A stretch of DNA of 64,000 nucleotides from Paenibacillus pasadenensis (lineage in GTDB: Bacteria > Bacillota > Bacilli > Paenibacillales > Paenibacillaceae). This document shows, piece by piece, positions 44,316 to 53,934 of the stretch (position 1 is its first letter; the number at the start of each line of letters is the position of its first letter). The notes under the pieces are model-generated. The model was given only the letters and a program-made list of their open reading frames with translations. It ran no database searches and was not told the DNA's origin. A program made the translations under genes and the position numbers. The DNA is taken from NCBI RefSeq assembly GCF_023715725.1, contig NZ_JAMBOT010000001.1:248001-312000 (forward strand). Direction: 5' to 3'.

Positions 44316-45633
44316 GATCGTATTCCCCGAGCAATAGAGCGCTGTACTTGCGGCTGCCAAACGGCTCGATATCATCCGGCACCGTCTGGCCAAACGCCAG
44401 ATACAGCGGCTGCAGCCGGTGCTCCAGCACCAGATTGAGCAGCGAGCCGTAGATCCGGGTTTCATCCAGCTTCGTGAAAATCGCCTTGTTTACTCCATGA
44501 CGGATAAAGGGCAGAGCAACCGCCTCCATATCCGACGTTCTCGCCGTCAGACTTAACACCAGACAGGTTTCGGTGTCTTCGCCAGACTTGAGCAAGCTGT
44601 TCACCTCGTTGATTTGCAGCTCGCTCCGGTAGTTTCTGCCGGCCGTATCCATCAGGATCAGTTCCTTCTCCTCCAGCTGCTGGAAGGCGCGAGCCGACTC
44701 AGCCGGGGAAAATACAACCTCCAGCGGCACGCCGAGAATGTCGGCGTACGTGCGCAGCTGATCCACCGCCGCGATCCGGTACGTGTCGGCTGTTATCAGC
44801 CCGACGGAGCGTTTGTTTTTGAGCGTCTCCATTGCGGCCAGCTTGGCGATCGTTGTCGTTTTGCCAACTCCAGTCGGCCCGACAAAATGAACGGCCCGGA
44901 GGTTCGCCGCATCCGCAGCTCCCTCGAAAGGCTGCAGCCAATTCGTTATAAGCTCCTTGGCTTTTGTCCATAACGCCTCTCCGTTGTCGGCCAGCTGCTC
45001 GTAATCCGCTGCCTCTTGAAGCTCTTGAAGAAGTTTTTCACGCCAAACGGAAGCCACTTCCTGCTGCTCCATTCTTTCCAGCAGCTTTTTCACGGGAGCG
45101 GTTAATGCGTCCTGCGCCTGCTGGGCGGACAGCTGGCGCATCCAGGTTTTGATCCCGCGCATCTCCTGCAGCAGCTCCTCCTGCAAAACGCCGTTTACCT
45201 GCGGAGGAGCGGGAACGGAAGCCTGTACGGCAGGAGCTGCGGAATAGGCAGCCGCAGCTTGAGGCTGAGGCACAGCCGCTTGCGGCGGCGGCTCGGCAGC
45301 CGCTAAGCGCTCCTGCACCGCTGCAGCGGCCAGTCTTTGCGCAGTGAATGCTTCCTCGCGCGCCGCAACGGCGTCAGCCGCCGTCTCGGCTGGCCTAGCT
45401 GGTTGAGCCGGCGGCATCGGCTTGCTCCTGCCCGCAGCCGGTGTGCGGACAGCTCCCGCGCCGTCAGACTCCGCGGCCGCAATAACCTCGATGCGTTTTT
45501 TGCCGAACATGCCCAGAAACCCGCCTGTTCTGATTTCTTTTGTGCTGAGAATGACGGCATTGCTGCCTAAGTCTCCCCGGATCAGCGGAAGAGCCTCTGG
45601 GACAGCGCCGACTACGTATCGTTTTACCTTCAC
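44308..45633 (-). CDS. flhF: SRP-type GTPase FlhF
   Basis: 441 residues. N-terminal basic segment, an Ala/Pro-rich middle (about 55-165), an NG domain with FVGPTGVGKTTTIAKLA, DTAGRNYRS and TKLDETRIYG. It marks the flagellar assembly site. The start is GTG at 45633, overlapping the flhA stop by 4 nt (GTGA). The Shine-Dalgarno is weak, so coupling to flhA is likely. Confidence 0.95.
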   Translation of the reverse strand: MKVKRYVVGAVPEALPLIRGDLGSNAVILSTKEIRTGGFLGMFGKKRIEVIAAAESDGAGAVRTPAAGRSKPMPPAQPARPAETAADAVAAREEAFTAQRLAAAAVQERLAAAEPPPQAAVPQPQAAAAYSAAPAVQASVPAPPQVNGVLQEELLQEMRGIKTWMRQLSAQQAQDALTAPVKKLLERMEQQEVASVWREKLLQELQEAADYEQLADNGEALWTKAKELITNWLQPFEGAADAANLRAVHFVGPTGVGKTTTIAKLAAMETLKNKRSVGLITADTYRIAAVDQLRTYADILGVPLEVVFSPAESARAFQQLEEKELILMDTAGRNYRSELQINEVNSLLKSGEDTETCLVLSLTARTSDMEAVALPFIRHGVNKAIFTKLDETRIYGSLLNLVLEHRLQPLYLAFGQTVPDDIEPFGSRKYSALLLGEYDHG

Positions 45634-47663
45634 AAGTTCACCGTCCCTACGCTTTGGACTTCAACGGAGGGCTCCAGCTCGCTGTAGGAAAGCACCGGCA
45701 CATCCCCCATCACCCGCTCAATAATTTGGCGGAGATACATGCGAATTGTTGGTGAAGCCAGTACGACCGGCGGATGCCCGGATTGAATCTGGCGGGACAC
45801 TTGCTCGCTGATCCGGCTGCAAATCTGCTGTGAAGCGACCGGATCAATCGCCAGATAACTGCCCTGATCCGTCTGCTGTACGGACTCGGCAATCTTTTTC
45901 TCCAGTGCCGGACTGACGGTGATGACCTTCATCGAGCTGCCGTTGCCGCTAAACTGCTGCGTAATCTGCCTGGATAGCGCTTGACGCGCATACTCGGTCA
46001 GAATATCGGGGTCTTTCGTATAAAGGCCGTGATCCGCAAGCGTTTCGAAAATCGTGACGAGATCCCGGATCGAAATTTTTTCCTTGAGCAGCTTGGCAAG
46101 CACTTTCTGCACATCGCCGATGGTCATAACGGATGGGATAAGATCGTCCACTAGCGCCGGATAGGCTTCTCTGACGTTGTCCACAAGCGCCTTCGTTTCT
46201 TGGCGGCCAAGCAGCTCATGGGCATGACGTTTAATAATTTCGGTCAAATGTGTTGCAACGACGGACGGAGGATCCACAACGGTGTAACCCGACATTTCTG
46301 CGCGTTCCTTCGTTGCTTCATCGATCCAGAGCGCCGGCAGTCCAAAAGCCGGCTCTGTCGTTTCAATGCCGACGATCGATTCATCCTCAAACCCGGGACT
46401 CATCGCCAAGTAATGGTTGAGCAGCAAATCTCCCCTGGCGACTTGATTGCCCTTGAGCTTAATGACGTATTCGTTCGGCCGCAGCTGGATGTTGTCTCGA
46501 ATCCGGATAACCGGAACGACCAGCCCGAGCTCAAGCGCGCACTGCCGCCGGATCATAATGATCCGGTCCAGCAAGTCCCCGCCCTGCTGCGTATCAGCGA
46601 GCGGTATAAGCCCATAGCCAAATTCGAATTCGATCGGATCGACCTGCAGCAGGCTGACGACGCTTTCCGGGCTGCGGACCTCCTCGATCTGCTGCTCCTC
46701 CACAAGCTGTTCCTGCTCCTGCTGCTGCCGGCTCTGCGCCCCCTGCATCTTCCAGCCGAGATAAGCCAGCAATCCGGCAATTGGGAACGTGCGGATAATG
46801 CCGATTGGCGTAAACAGTCCCAGCAGTGCAATCGTGCCCGCTACGACATAAAGCAGCTGCGGATAACGCATGATTTGCGAGCTGAGATCATGCGCCAGAT
46901 TTCCTTCCGATGCGGCACGGGTTACGATAAGGCCTGCTGCAGTGGAAATGAGCAGCGCCGGAATCTGGCTGACCAGACCGTCGCCGATCGTCAGAATAGA
47001 ATAGGTTTGAAGCGCTTCGCCAAAACCCATGCCCTTGACGGTCATGCCGATAATAAAACCGCCCAGCAGGTTGATAATCAGAATGATGATGGATGCGATC
47101 GCATCGCCCTTAACGAATTTGCTGGCGCCGTCCATCGAACCGTAAAAGTCGGCCTCACGCTCGATTTTGGAGCGGCGCGACCGCGCCTGCTGCTCGTTAA
47201 TCAGGCCGGCGTTGAGGTCGGCGTCGATGCTCATTTGTTTGCCCGGCATAGCGTCCAGCGTAAACCTTGCGGCGACCTCAGCGACACGTTCCGAACCTTT
47301 CGTAATGACGATGAACTGAACGACGACCAGAATGAGGAACACGACAAAGCCGATGGCGACCTGGCCCCCGGCAACCCAGTTGCCGAAGGTCATAACCACC
47401 TCACCCGCATGCGCATGAACGAGAATGTTGCGCGTGGTCGATACGTTGAGGGCGAGCCTGAACAGCGTCGTAATCAGCAGCAGCGCCGGGAAGATGGAAA
47501 AATCCAGCGCTTCTTTCGTATTCATCGCTATTAAGAGAATGATAAGCGCGACCGATATGTTGATTACGAGCAGGACGTCCATCAGGAAAGTAGGAACAGG
47601 GATAACCATCATCATAACGATGCCGATAATCCCCACCAAAATTGCCAGGTCCCTCAGTTTCAT
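45630..47663 (-). CDS. flhA: Flagellar type III export gate protein FlhA
   Basis: 677 residues. About eight membrane helices in the first ~320 residues, including VVQFIVITKGSERVAEVAARFTLDAMPGKQMSIDADLNAG (the conserved FHIPEP-type region, here around residues 112-150), then a cytoplasmic domain that docks chaperone-substrate complexes. It takes part in proton-driven export. Start ATG at 47663, with a Shine-Dalgarno GGAGG-type region 5' to it after flhB; the stop overlaps flhF. Confidence 0.95.
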   Translation of the reverse strand: MKLRDLAILVGIIGIVMMMVIPVPTFLMDVLLVINISVALIILLIAMNTKEALDFSIFPALLLITTLFRLALNVSTTRNILVHAHAGEVVMTFGNWVAGGQVAIGFVVFLILVVVQFIVITKGSERVAEVAARFTLDAMPGKQMSIDADLNAGLINEQQARSRRSKIEREADFYGSMDGASKFVKGDAIASIIILIINLLGGFIIGMTVKGMGFGEALQTYSILTIGDGLVSQIPALLISTAAGLIVTRAASEGNLAHDLSSQIMRYPQLLYVVAGTIALLGLFTPIGIIRTFPIAGLLAYLGWKMQGAQSRQQQEQEQLVEEQQIEEVRSPESVVSLLQVDPIEFEFGYGLIPLADTQQGGDLLDRIIMIRRQCALELGLVVPVIRIRDNIQLRPNEYVIKLKGNQVARGDLLLNHYLAMSPGFEDESIVGIETTEPAFGLPALWIDEATKERAEMSGYTVVDPPSVVATHLTEIIKRHAHELLGRQETKALVDNVREAYPALVDDLIPSVMTIGDVQKVLAKLLKEKISIRDLVTIFETLADHGLYTKDPDILTEYARQALSRQITQQFSGNGSSMKVITVSPALEKKIAESVQQTDQGSYLAIDPVASQQICSRISEQVSRQIQSGHPPVVLASPTIRMYLRQIIERVMGDVPVLSYSELEPSVEVQSVGTVNL

Positions 47664-47698
47664 GACGAATGCCTCCGCTTAACTCGTTTATTTACTCG

Positions 47699-48796
47699 TT
47701 ATCTTGCTTTGCTGCGGCCCTTCAGCTTGTACACATAGGCCAGAACTTCCGCGACGGCCTGGAACAGATCGGCCGGAATCGTATCGCCGATATCCGCACG
47801 ATCGTAAAGCGCTCTTGCGAGCGGCCGGTTTTCCATCGTCGTAACGCCGTTTTCCTTGGCGATTTCCCGAATCCGCAGCGCAACGTAATCAACGCCTTTA
47901 GCCAGAATTACGGGAGCTTCCATTTTGGAGCCGTCATACTTGATAGCAATGGCGTAGTGAGTCGGGTTGGTGATGACAACATCTGCTTTCGGAACTTCCT
48001 GCATCATGCGCTGCAAGGCCATTTTGCGCTGGCGTTCCTTGATTTTGCCTTTAATGAGCGGGTTGCCCTCGGTTTTCACGTATTCGTCCTTGATATCCTG
48101 CTTGGACATGCGCAGACCTTTTTCGTGTTCGTAGCGTTGATAGAAATAGTCCAGCACAGCGATGACGACTAACAGCATGGCGAACTGCATGCCCAGCTTA
48201 AGCGTCAAGCCCGAGGTGAAGGCGAATATCGACTCGATCGGCACATGTCCGAGCAGGAGAATCCGGTCCCACTCTCCCCAAATCGCCATAAACACAACAA
48301 TTCCGACGACGACCAGCTTCAGAATGCTTTTTAGAAACTCCACGACCGACCGCATCGAGAAAATGTTTTTGAAGCCTTTAATCGGATCAAGCTTTTTGAA
48401 ATCCGGCTTCAGCGGTTCGCCTGTAAGCAGAAATCCGACCTGCGCGTAGTTGACGAGCAGCGCCGCTATAAAAGCCAGCAGCAGGATCGGCGACAGCAGA
48501 ATAAGGATTTGAACCATAATGTTGTAAAAAAGAGACATCACATTGCCGTCGGTCAGCTCCAGCGTAAGCCAGTCGTTGAACAGGCTGCCGAACAGACGAT
48601 AAACTCTTTCTTTGTAAAAGCCGCCAAGCATATAGAAGCTGCCGAAAACAAACAGGATGATAAAAGCGCCGGGAAGCTCATGGGTTTTGGCGACCTGGCC
48701 TTTGTCTCTGGCCTCTTGTTTTTTCTTCGGCGTTGCATCCTCGGTCTTTTCTCCGTTAAACAGTTGAAGGTTAACCCGGTAGCGCAGCTTGGACAT
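47699..48796 (-). CDS. flhB: Flagellar export switch protein FlhB
   Basis: 365 residues. N-terminal basic segment with EKTEDATPKKKQEARDKGQVAK, four membrane helices, and a cytoplasmic domain with the autocleavage site NPTH (in VVITNPTHYAIA). Cleavage switches export from hook to filament substrates. ATG at 48796 has AAGGAGG at 8 nt; the longer ORF to 48820 overlaps fliR without purpose. Confidence 0.96.
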   Translation of the reverse strand: MSKLRYRVNLQLFNGEKTEDATPKKKQEARDKGQVAKTHELPGAFIILFVFGSFYMLGGFYKERVYRLFGSLFNDWLTLELTDGNVMSLFYNIMVQILILLSPILLLAFIAALLVNYAQVGFLLTGEPLKPDFKKLDPIKGFKNIFSMRSVVEFLKSILKLVVVGIVVFMAIWGEWDRILLLGHVPIESIFAFTSGLTLKLGMQFAMLLVVIAVLDYFYQRYEHEKGLRMSKQDIKDEYVKTEGNPLIKGKIKERQRKMALQRMMQEVPKADVVITNPTHYAIAIKYDGSKMEAPVILAKGVDYVALRIREIAKENGVTTMENRPLARALYDRADIGDTIPADLFQAVAEVLAYVYKLKGRSKAR

Positions 48797-48816
48797 CCCG
48801 ATCGCCTCCTTCCCGT

Positions 48817-49605
48817 TCATTCGGCCGCTCCTTGCAGCGCACCGAAAAACTTGCCCATAAAATCGAACATGAAGGAAAATAAATGTTCGAACAAGGTGCC
48901 AAGCGATGGCATCAGCAGCACGAGCAGCAGGAAGCCGATCAAAATTTTAAGCGGAACGCCGATAACAAATACATTGTATTGAGGAGCCGTCCGGGCCAAA
49001 AAGCCAAGTCCGACATCCGTCAGGAACATCGCCACGATGATCGGAGCGCCGATCTGCAGCGCCAGCAGGAACGACTGGGAGAACGCCTGAACGAGAAATT
49101 CGGTTACGGTTCCGTTGGCGATATAACCAAACAGATTGGGTTCCAGCGGGATCCACCGATAGCTGTTCATCAATGCCTGCAGCAGATAGAGATGGCCGTT
49201 CATCGTCAGAAACAGCAGCGTCAGCACCATGTATTTGAAATTGCCTGTTATCGGGGCCGATACGCCGGTCATCGGATCAACAACGTTGGCCATTGCAAAA
49301 CCGACCTGAAGGTCGATAAAAGCTCCAGCCGTCTGCACGGTCGTAAAAAAGAGATATACGATAAAACCTAACAGCAGGCCAACCATTATCTCTTGCACTA
49401 GCGTCAGCATATAAAGCGCATTTGGTGTAATCTGTTTTGTTGTCCCGTAGGTTAGATAGACTAAAAAAGAGACAAAAAAGCCGATTCCGACTTTGAACTT
49501 TGCCGGAACGGTCCGGGCTGCAAAAACAGGCGCTACGACAAAAAAGGAAGTAATTCGACAAAAAATCAGCAGAAAAACAGGAAAACCTTGTACAAATAGC
49601 TCCAT
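48817..49605 (-). CDS. fliR: Flagellar export protein FliR
   Basis: 262 residues, six or so membrane helices, part of the FliPQR export gate. Begins FPVFLLIFCRITSFFVVAP with the usual family pattern. Start ATG at 49605 lies 9 nt after the fliQ stop, with a weak AGGCGGG upstream. Ends 20 nt before flhB. Confidence 0.94.
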   Translation of the reverse strand: MELFVQGFPVFLLIFCRITSFFVVAPVFAARTVPAKFKVGIGFFVSFLVYLTYGTTKQITPNALYMLTLVQEIMVGLLLGFIVYLFFTTVQTAGAFIDLQVGFAMANVVDPMTGVSAPITGNFKYMVLTLLFLTMNGHLYLLQALMNSYRWIPLEPNLFGYIANGTVTEFLVQAFSQSFLLALQIGAPIIVAMFLTDVGLGFLARTAPQYNVFVIGVPLKILIGFLLLVLLMPSLGTLFEHLFSFMFDFMGKFFGALQGAAE

Positions 49606-49614
49606 AACGCCCGC

Positions 49615-49884
49615 CTACCCGATGTAATTGTGCAGGTTGTTCAGCAGGTTGTACGTAAAGTCGACCAAGGTGCTTAATATCCAAGGCCCGAATATGAGCA
49701 CCGCAGCGAACACCGCTACAATTTTGGGCACAAAGGCCAGAGTCTGCTCCTGAATCTGCGTAGTTGCCTGAAAAATACTGATGATCAATCCAACGACAAG
49801 TCCCAGAATGAGCATGGGAGCGCTGGCTTTAAGGACAACCATAATCGCCTGCCCGGCCAGCCCGATAACAAAATCCGAATTCAT
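49615..49884 (-). CDS. fliQ: Flagellar export protein FliQ
   Basis: 89 residues, two membrane helices separated by a charged loop (QATTQIQEQTLAFVPKI), exactly the family size. Component of the export gate. ATG at 49884 follows GGGAGGAAA. Confidence 0.95.
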   Translation of the reverse strand: MNSDFVIGLAGQAIMVVLKASAPMLILGLVVGLIISIFQATTQIQEQTLAFVPKIVAVFAAVLIFGPWILSTLVDFTYNLLNNLHNYIG

Positions 49885-49906
49885 GCCGTATTTCCTCCCG
49901 CTTGAA

Positions 49907-50659
49907 TCACGAAGAACTGAAGCTGAGCAGCAGCGATTTGACGATCAAGTACCAGCCGTCAACGAGTACGAACAGCAAAATCTTGAACGGCAGCGATATC
50001 ATGACCGGCGGAAGCATCATCATCCCCATCGCCATCAGCGTACTGGATACGACCATATCGATGATGAGGAATGGGATAAAGATCATGAAGCCCATCTGAA
50101 ACGCCGTTTTCAGCTCGCTGATCGCATAAGCCGGCACAAGCACCGTGAGGGAAATATCCTCGTACGTTTTCGGCTTTTCCGCTTTGGAGTAGTTTAGAAA
50201 GAGCAGCAAATCCTTCTCCCGCGTATGCTGAAACATAAACTTTTTCATCGGCTTGGCCGCTTCTTCCAACGCTTGCGTCTGCGTCAGCTCGCCTTTGAGA
50301 TAGGGCTGGACCGCGACCTGGTTCACCTGTGACAACGTAGGCGACATGATGAACAGCGTTAGAAACAGCGCGAGTCCGATCAGCACCTGATTCGGCGGCA
50401 TCTGCTGTGTTCCGAGCGAAGTCCGCACAAACCCCAGCACAATGACTATGCGTGTAAAGCTGGTCATTAAGATCAGAATCGACGGCGCAAGGGTAAGGAC
50501 CGTTATGAGCAAAACGAGCGATATCGCACTCGTGCCGCCCGACTCTTCCCCGCCAATGCTGATGTCGATTCCCGGAAGCGGCTCCGCGAAGGCGGTATGC
50601 TGCAATGCAAGCGATAGCGCGCCGGCAGCCAGCAGCGACATCATCCATTTCCTTTTCAT
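49907..50659 (-). CDS. fliP: Flagellar export protein FliP
   Basis: 250 residues. Cleavable signal peptide at the N-terminus (SLLAAGALSLALQHTAFA), four membrane helices, with the family segments MTSFTRIVIVLGFVR, VLIGLALFLTLFIMSP and ISLPFKILLFVLVDGW. Builds the export pore with FliQ and FliR. ATG overlaps the fliO stop by 4 nt. Confidence 0.96.
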   Translation of the reverse strand: MKRKWMMSLLAAGALSLALQHTAFAEPLPGIDISIGGEESGGTSAISLVLLITVLTLAPSILILMTSFTRIVIVLGFVRTSLGTQQMPPNQVLIGLALFLTLFIMSPTLSQVNQVAVQPYLKGELTQTQALEEAAKPMKKFMFQHTREKDLLLFLNYSKAEKPKTYEDISLTVLVPAYAISELKTAFQMGFMIFIPFLIIDMVVSSTLMAMGMMMLPPVMISLPFKILLFVLVDGWYLIVKSLLLSFSSS

Positions 50660-51303
50660 TCTTCTCTCAACCGTTCCCTGTCTCTGGTTTCCTGCAACAG
50701 CTGCTCCAGCTCCTCTTGCTGCCGGGACTGCTGCTCCAGCTTTTGTTGAAGCATCGTTTCAAACCGTTTGGCATCAGTTCCTTCACCGCTGCTCGCTTCG
50801 GGCGCTTTGCTGCCGGTAAGCTTGTCTTGCAGCAGCTTCATCCATTCGGCTGCCGGCCTTGCGGCTGCTGCAGCTTCCTGTGCGGCGAGCTGTTTGCGAA
50901 CCGCCTCAACTGCTTCCGGGTCCGAAATGACGTCCAGTGCGGCTACGTCGTCCCCGACGCCGAGTACATAAATTCTGCCCGCAGCCTCTACCAGCTGGAT
51001 CGATTTCCCCTGCGCAAGCGTAAGTCCGCCGAGCGATTTCATTGCTCTGGGTCCACTCCACAGCTGGCTGCGCTTTGACATAAAGCGAATCAGCAGTACA
51101 ATCAGCCCGACGACAAGCGCCAGAGCCGCGATCATCCAGATCATGCTTCCCATCATGCTGCCTGAGCTGAACTGCGGTGCTTCCTCCAGGCCCGGCACCG
51201 GGGAAGAGAACAAGGACGTTCCTTCCCCTGGCGCGGAGCTTGCAGCTGGAGTATTGGCCGCAGACCCGCTTAATGCGAGTGCTTGGATGTTGATAATGCT
51301 CAC
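50656..51303 (-). CDS. fliO: Flagellar protein FliO/FliZ
   Basis: 215 residues. An N-terminal region of ~50 residues, a membrane helix (about 55-72, MIWMIAALALVVGLIVLLI), and a cytoplasmic domain (MKSLGGLTLAQGKSIQLVEAAGRIYVLGVGDDVAALD) typical of FliO, which assists FliP assembly. The C-terminus is Gln/Glu rich. Start is GTG at 51303, 3 nt after the cheY stop, with no strong Shine-Dalgarno, so coupling is likely. B. subtilis calls this gene fliZ. Confidence 0.9.
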   Translation of the reverse strand: MSIINIQALALSGSAANTPAASSAPGEGTSLFSSPVPGLEEAPQFSSGSMMGSMIWMIAALALVVGLIVLLIRFMSKRSQLWSGPRAMKSLGGLTLAQGKSIQLVEAAGRIYVLGVGDDVAALDVISDPEAVEAVRKQLAAQEAAAAARPAAEWMKLLQDKLTGSKAPEASSGEGTDAKRFETMLQQKLEQQSRQQEELEQLLQETRDRERLREE

Positions 51304-51306
51304 AGA

Positions 51307-51669
51307 TTAACCCAGCGTTTTCTTGATGGCCTCGATAACACGGTCCGCTTGGAACGGCTTGACGATAAAGTCTTTGGCGCCTGCCTGAATGGCGTCAATA
51401 ACCATCGCCTGCTGTCCCATTGCGGAGCACATAATCACCTTAACGTTGCTGTCCATTTTTTTAATTTCCTTAAGCGCGGCGATTCCGTCCATCTCAGGCA
51501 TCGTGATGTCCATTGTAATCAGATCCGGCTTAAGTTCCTTGTATTTTTCAATGGCCTGAGAGCCGTCCTGTGCTTCGCCTACGACCTCATAGCCGTTTTT
51601 AGTGAGAATATCGCGAATCATCATTCGCATAAAGGCAGCATCATCAACGATAAGAATACGGTTTGCCAT
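51307..51669 (-). CDS. cheY: Chemotaxis response regulator CheY
   Basis: 120-residue receiver. Acid pocket D9/D10, phospho-Asp54 in MDITMPEMDG, the conserved Ser/Thr in MCSAMGQ and Lys in DFIVKPF. CheY-P binds FliM to set rotation bias. The ATG at 51669 is used because GGGAGG is 8 nt away; the ATG at 51675 is too close. Placed between fliY and fliO as in B. subtilis. Confidence 0.96.
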   Translation of the reverse strand: MANRILIVDDAAFMRMMIRDILTKNGYEVVGEAQDGSQAIEKYKELKPDLITMDITMPEMDGIAALKEIKKMDSNVKVIMCSAMGQQAMVIDAIQAGAKDFIVKPFQADRVIEAIKKTLG

Positions 51670-51693
51670 TGTCATTTCCTCCCAGGATGTAAG

Positions 51694-52911
51694 TTACTGA
51701 ATTTTTGCGATGCGGTCCCATTGGCTGACAATATCGGTCACCCGGACACCAAAATTCTCGTCTATGACGACAACTTCGCCTTTTGCAATTAACTTGTTGT
51801 TAACTAAAATATCAACCGGCTCGCCTGCAAGTTTATCCAGCTCGATAATCGAGCCTTGGGATAACTCCAAAATGTCTTTGATCTGCTTTTGCGTTCTGCC
51901 CAGCTCAACAGTTACTTTAAGCGGAATATCAAGCAGCAGTCCGAGATTTGTCTCGTCCGGACGGTCAAATCCGGTGTTTTGGAAGCCTCCAAATTGAACC
52001 GGCTGTACGCTGACGTTGCGGCCGACAGGCGTTCCAAACGTTTGCGGGCCTGCCGCTGCGGCTGGCGCCATTGGATCTGGATACGGCTGCTGATACTGAG
52101 GGGCCATTTGCGTCGGTGCCGGCTCATGGGCTGCAGGCGCCGTATAGGCCGGTTCGGCAGCAGGTGCTGCCGGTGCTGCTGGTGCCGGTGCGGAAGGAGC
52201 TGCCGCTGCCGCCTCTTCGGAACCGGAGCCTCCCATAAGCGAATCTACCATCTGTTTTGCAAATGCAACCGGAAGCAGCTGCATAATCGTGGAATCGATC
52301 AAATCGCCAATCATGAGACGGAAGCTGATTTTGATAAACACATCTTCCGGCGGAAGCTGCTGAAGGCCGCCCCCTTGCTCAACATCGAGAATGTCGATTC
52401 CCGGCGGCGAAATGTTCACCATCCGGTTGAAAATCGTTGACATGGACGTCGCGGACGAGCCCATCATCTGGTTCATCGCTTCCTGAACCGCGCTGATATG
52501 AATATCCGTCAGCTCCGGATTATTAGCGATTCCTTCTCCGCCAAGCATCAGGTCCGCAATGACTCCGGCATCTCTCGTTTTGATTACGAGCGAGTTGATG
52601 CCTTCGAATCCTTCCACATAACTGACCGATACAGCTACATGCGGTTTAGGAAACTCGTCACCGAGCTCCGAGCGGCGAATCAGCGACACCTGAGGAGTCG
52701 TGATATCCACTTTGCGGCCCAGCAGCGTCGAAAGCGCCGTAGCTGCGCTGCCAAACGTAATGTTGCCGATCTCGCCAAGCGCATCCTGCTCAATGCCGGT
52801 TAAAAAATGTTCAATTTTGTCCTCGCCCGCCGACGGCGGTTCGGATTCGCCCGAGCTCTGCCGAAGCAGCGCATCGATTTCCTCCTGGGACAAATAATCC
52901 TTACTCGTCAT
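51694..52911 (-). CDS. fliY: Flagellar switch phosphatase FliY
   Basis: 405 residues. Starts with the FliM-like CheY-P binding helix (LSQEEIDALL). The CheC-like domain has two complete phosphatase motifs: DALGEIGN near residue 35 and SAVQEAMN near residue 140. A Pro/Ala-rich linker (about 225-300) and a FliN/SpoA domain at the C-terminus (LLLDIPLKVTVELGRTQKQIKDILELSQGSII, two parts) follow. ATG at 52911 overlaps the fliM stop by 11 nt. It removes phosphate from CheY-P at the motor. Confidence 0.95.
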   Translation of the reverse strand: MTSKDYLSQEEIDALLRQSSGESEPPSAGEDKIEHFLTGIEQDALGEIGNITFGSAATALSTLLGRKVDITTPQVSLIRRSELGDEFPKPHVAVSVSYVEGFEGINSLVIKTRDAGVIADLMLGGEGIANNPELTDIHISAVQEAMNQMMGSSATSMSTIFNRMVNISPPGIDILDVEQGGGLQQLPPEDVFIKISFRLMIGDLIDSTIMQLLPVAFAKQMVDSLMGGSGSEEAAAAAPSAPAPAAPAAPAAEPAYTAPAAHEPAPTQMAPQYQQPYPDPMAPAAAAGPQTFGTPVGRNVSVQPVQFGGFQNTGFDRPDETNLGLLLDIPLKVTVELGRTQKQIKDILELSQGSIIELDKLAGEPVDILVNNKLIAKGEVVVIDENFGVRVTDIVSQWDRIAKIQ

Positions 52912-53902
52912 AGTCTTCATCCGCTCCTTCACTTACGATCTCGTCGACCTGGACCGCAAGCCGGTCACGGACCGACCCCGGGCTGCCGATAAACTTCAGC
53001 TTTTCTCCAACCTTGATGTGGAGTCCCTCGCCCACGGGCTTTTTCAGGGAAATGACATCGCCTGCCGCAAGACTCATAAACTCGCGGACAGTGATGGAAG
53101 ATTCGCCAAGCTCAGCGATAATGGGAAGCTTCGCCTTATGTACCCGCTGCTCCAGCATTTCCACTTCTTCGGGAACTCTGGATTTTTTCTGGGACACGAA
53201 CCAGTGATGCACGGAAAGCCTCGGCATGATCGGCTCGATGACGACATGCGGGATACATAAGTTGATCATGCCCGTCGTGTCGCCGATTTTAGTGCTTAGC
53301 GAGATGAGAGCGATTGTTTCGTTTGGCGATACAATTTGCATGAACTGCGGATTCGTTTCCAGCGAATCCATCCTTGGAGAAATGTCGATGACCGTTTTCC
53401 AGGCTTCCTGCAAACTCTCAAACGCGCGGCTGAAAATTTTCTCCATAATCATCGTTTCGATTTCCGTCAGAGCGCCGATTTTGGACGGGGCCGTTCCAGA
53501 ACCTCCCAACACGCGGTCCACCATCGCATACGCAACGTTAGGGTGAACCTCCAGCACCATTCGGCCTTCCAGCGGCTCGGCTTCAAAAATGTTCAAAATC
53601 GTCATTTTTGGGATGGAACGAATAAATTCGTCATATGGAAGCTGCTCTACCTGTACGACGCTTATTTGCACGAACGTCCGCAGCTGAGCGGAAAAATAAG
53701 TGGTCAGGAAGCGGGCAAAATTCTCGTGTATACGGGTCAAGCTGCGAATATGATCCTTGGAGAACCGTACAGCGCGCTTAAAATCGTAGGAACGGATTTT
53801 TTTCTGGCTTTCTTCCTTTTTCAGCTCTTCTGCATCCATCTCGCCCGAAGAAAGCGCGGCCAGCAGCGCGTCAATTTCATTTTGGGACAGTACATCTACC
53901 AC
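52901..53902 (-). CDS. fliM: Flagellar motor switch protein FliM
   Basis: 333 residues. N-terminal LSQNEIDALLAALSSGE binds CheY-P; the middle domain is CheC-like without the phosphatase residues; the C-terminal SpoA domain binds FliY. The start is GTG at 53902 after AAGGAGGTGAG. Forms the C ring with FliG and FliY. Confidence 0.96.
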   Translation of the reverse strand: MVDVLSQNEIDALLAALSSGEMDAEELKKEESQKKIRSYDFKRAVRFSKDHIRSLTRIHENFARFLTTYFSAQLRTFVQISVVQVEQLPYDEFIRSIPKMTILNIFEAEPLEGRMVLEVHPNVAYAMVDRVLGGSGTAPSKIGALTEIETMIMEKIFSRAFESLQEAWKTVIDISPRMDSLETNPQFMQIVSPNETIALISLSTKIGDTTGMINLCIPHVVIEPIMPRLSVHHWFVSQKKSRVPEEVEMLEQRVHKAKLPIIAELGESSITVREFMSLAAGDVISLKKPVGEGLHIKVGEKLKFIGSPGSVRDRLAVQVDEIVSEGADEDYDE

Positions 53903-53934
53903 TCTCTCTCACCTCCTTGCCTGATGCCGTGGGA

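Noticed and set aside
46200-47534. 444-codon plus-strand ORF
   Set aside because: Antisense to flhA; its composition is typical of a shadow frame.
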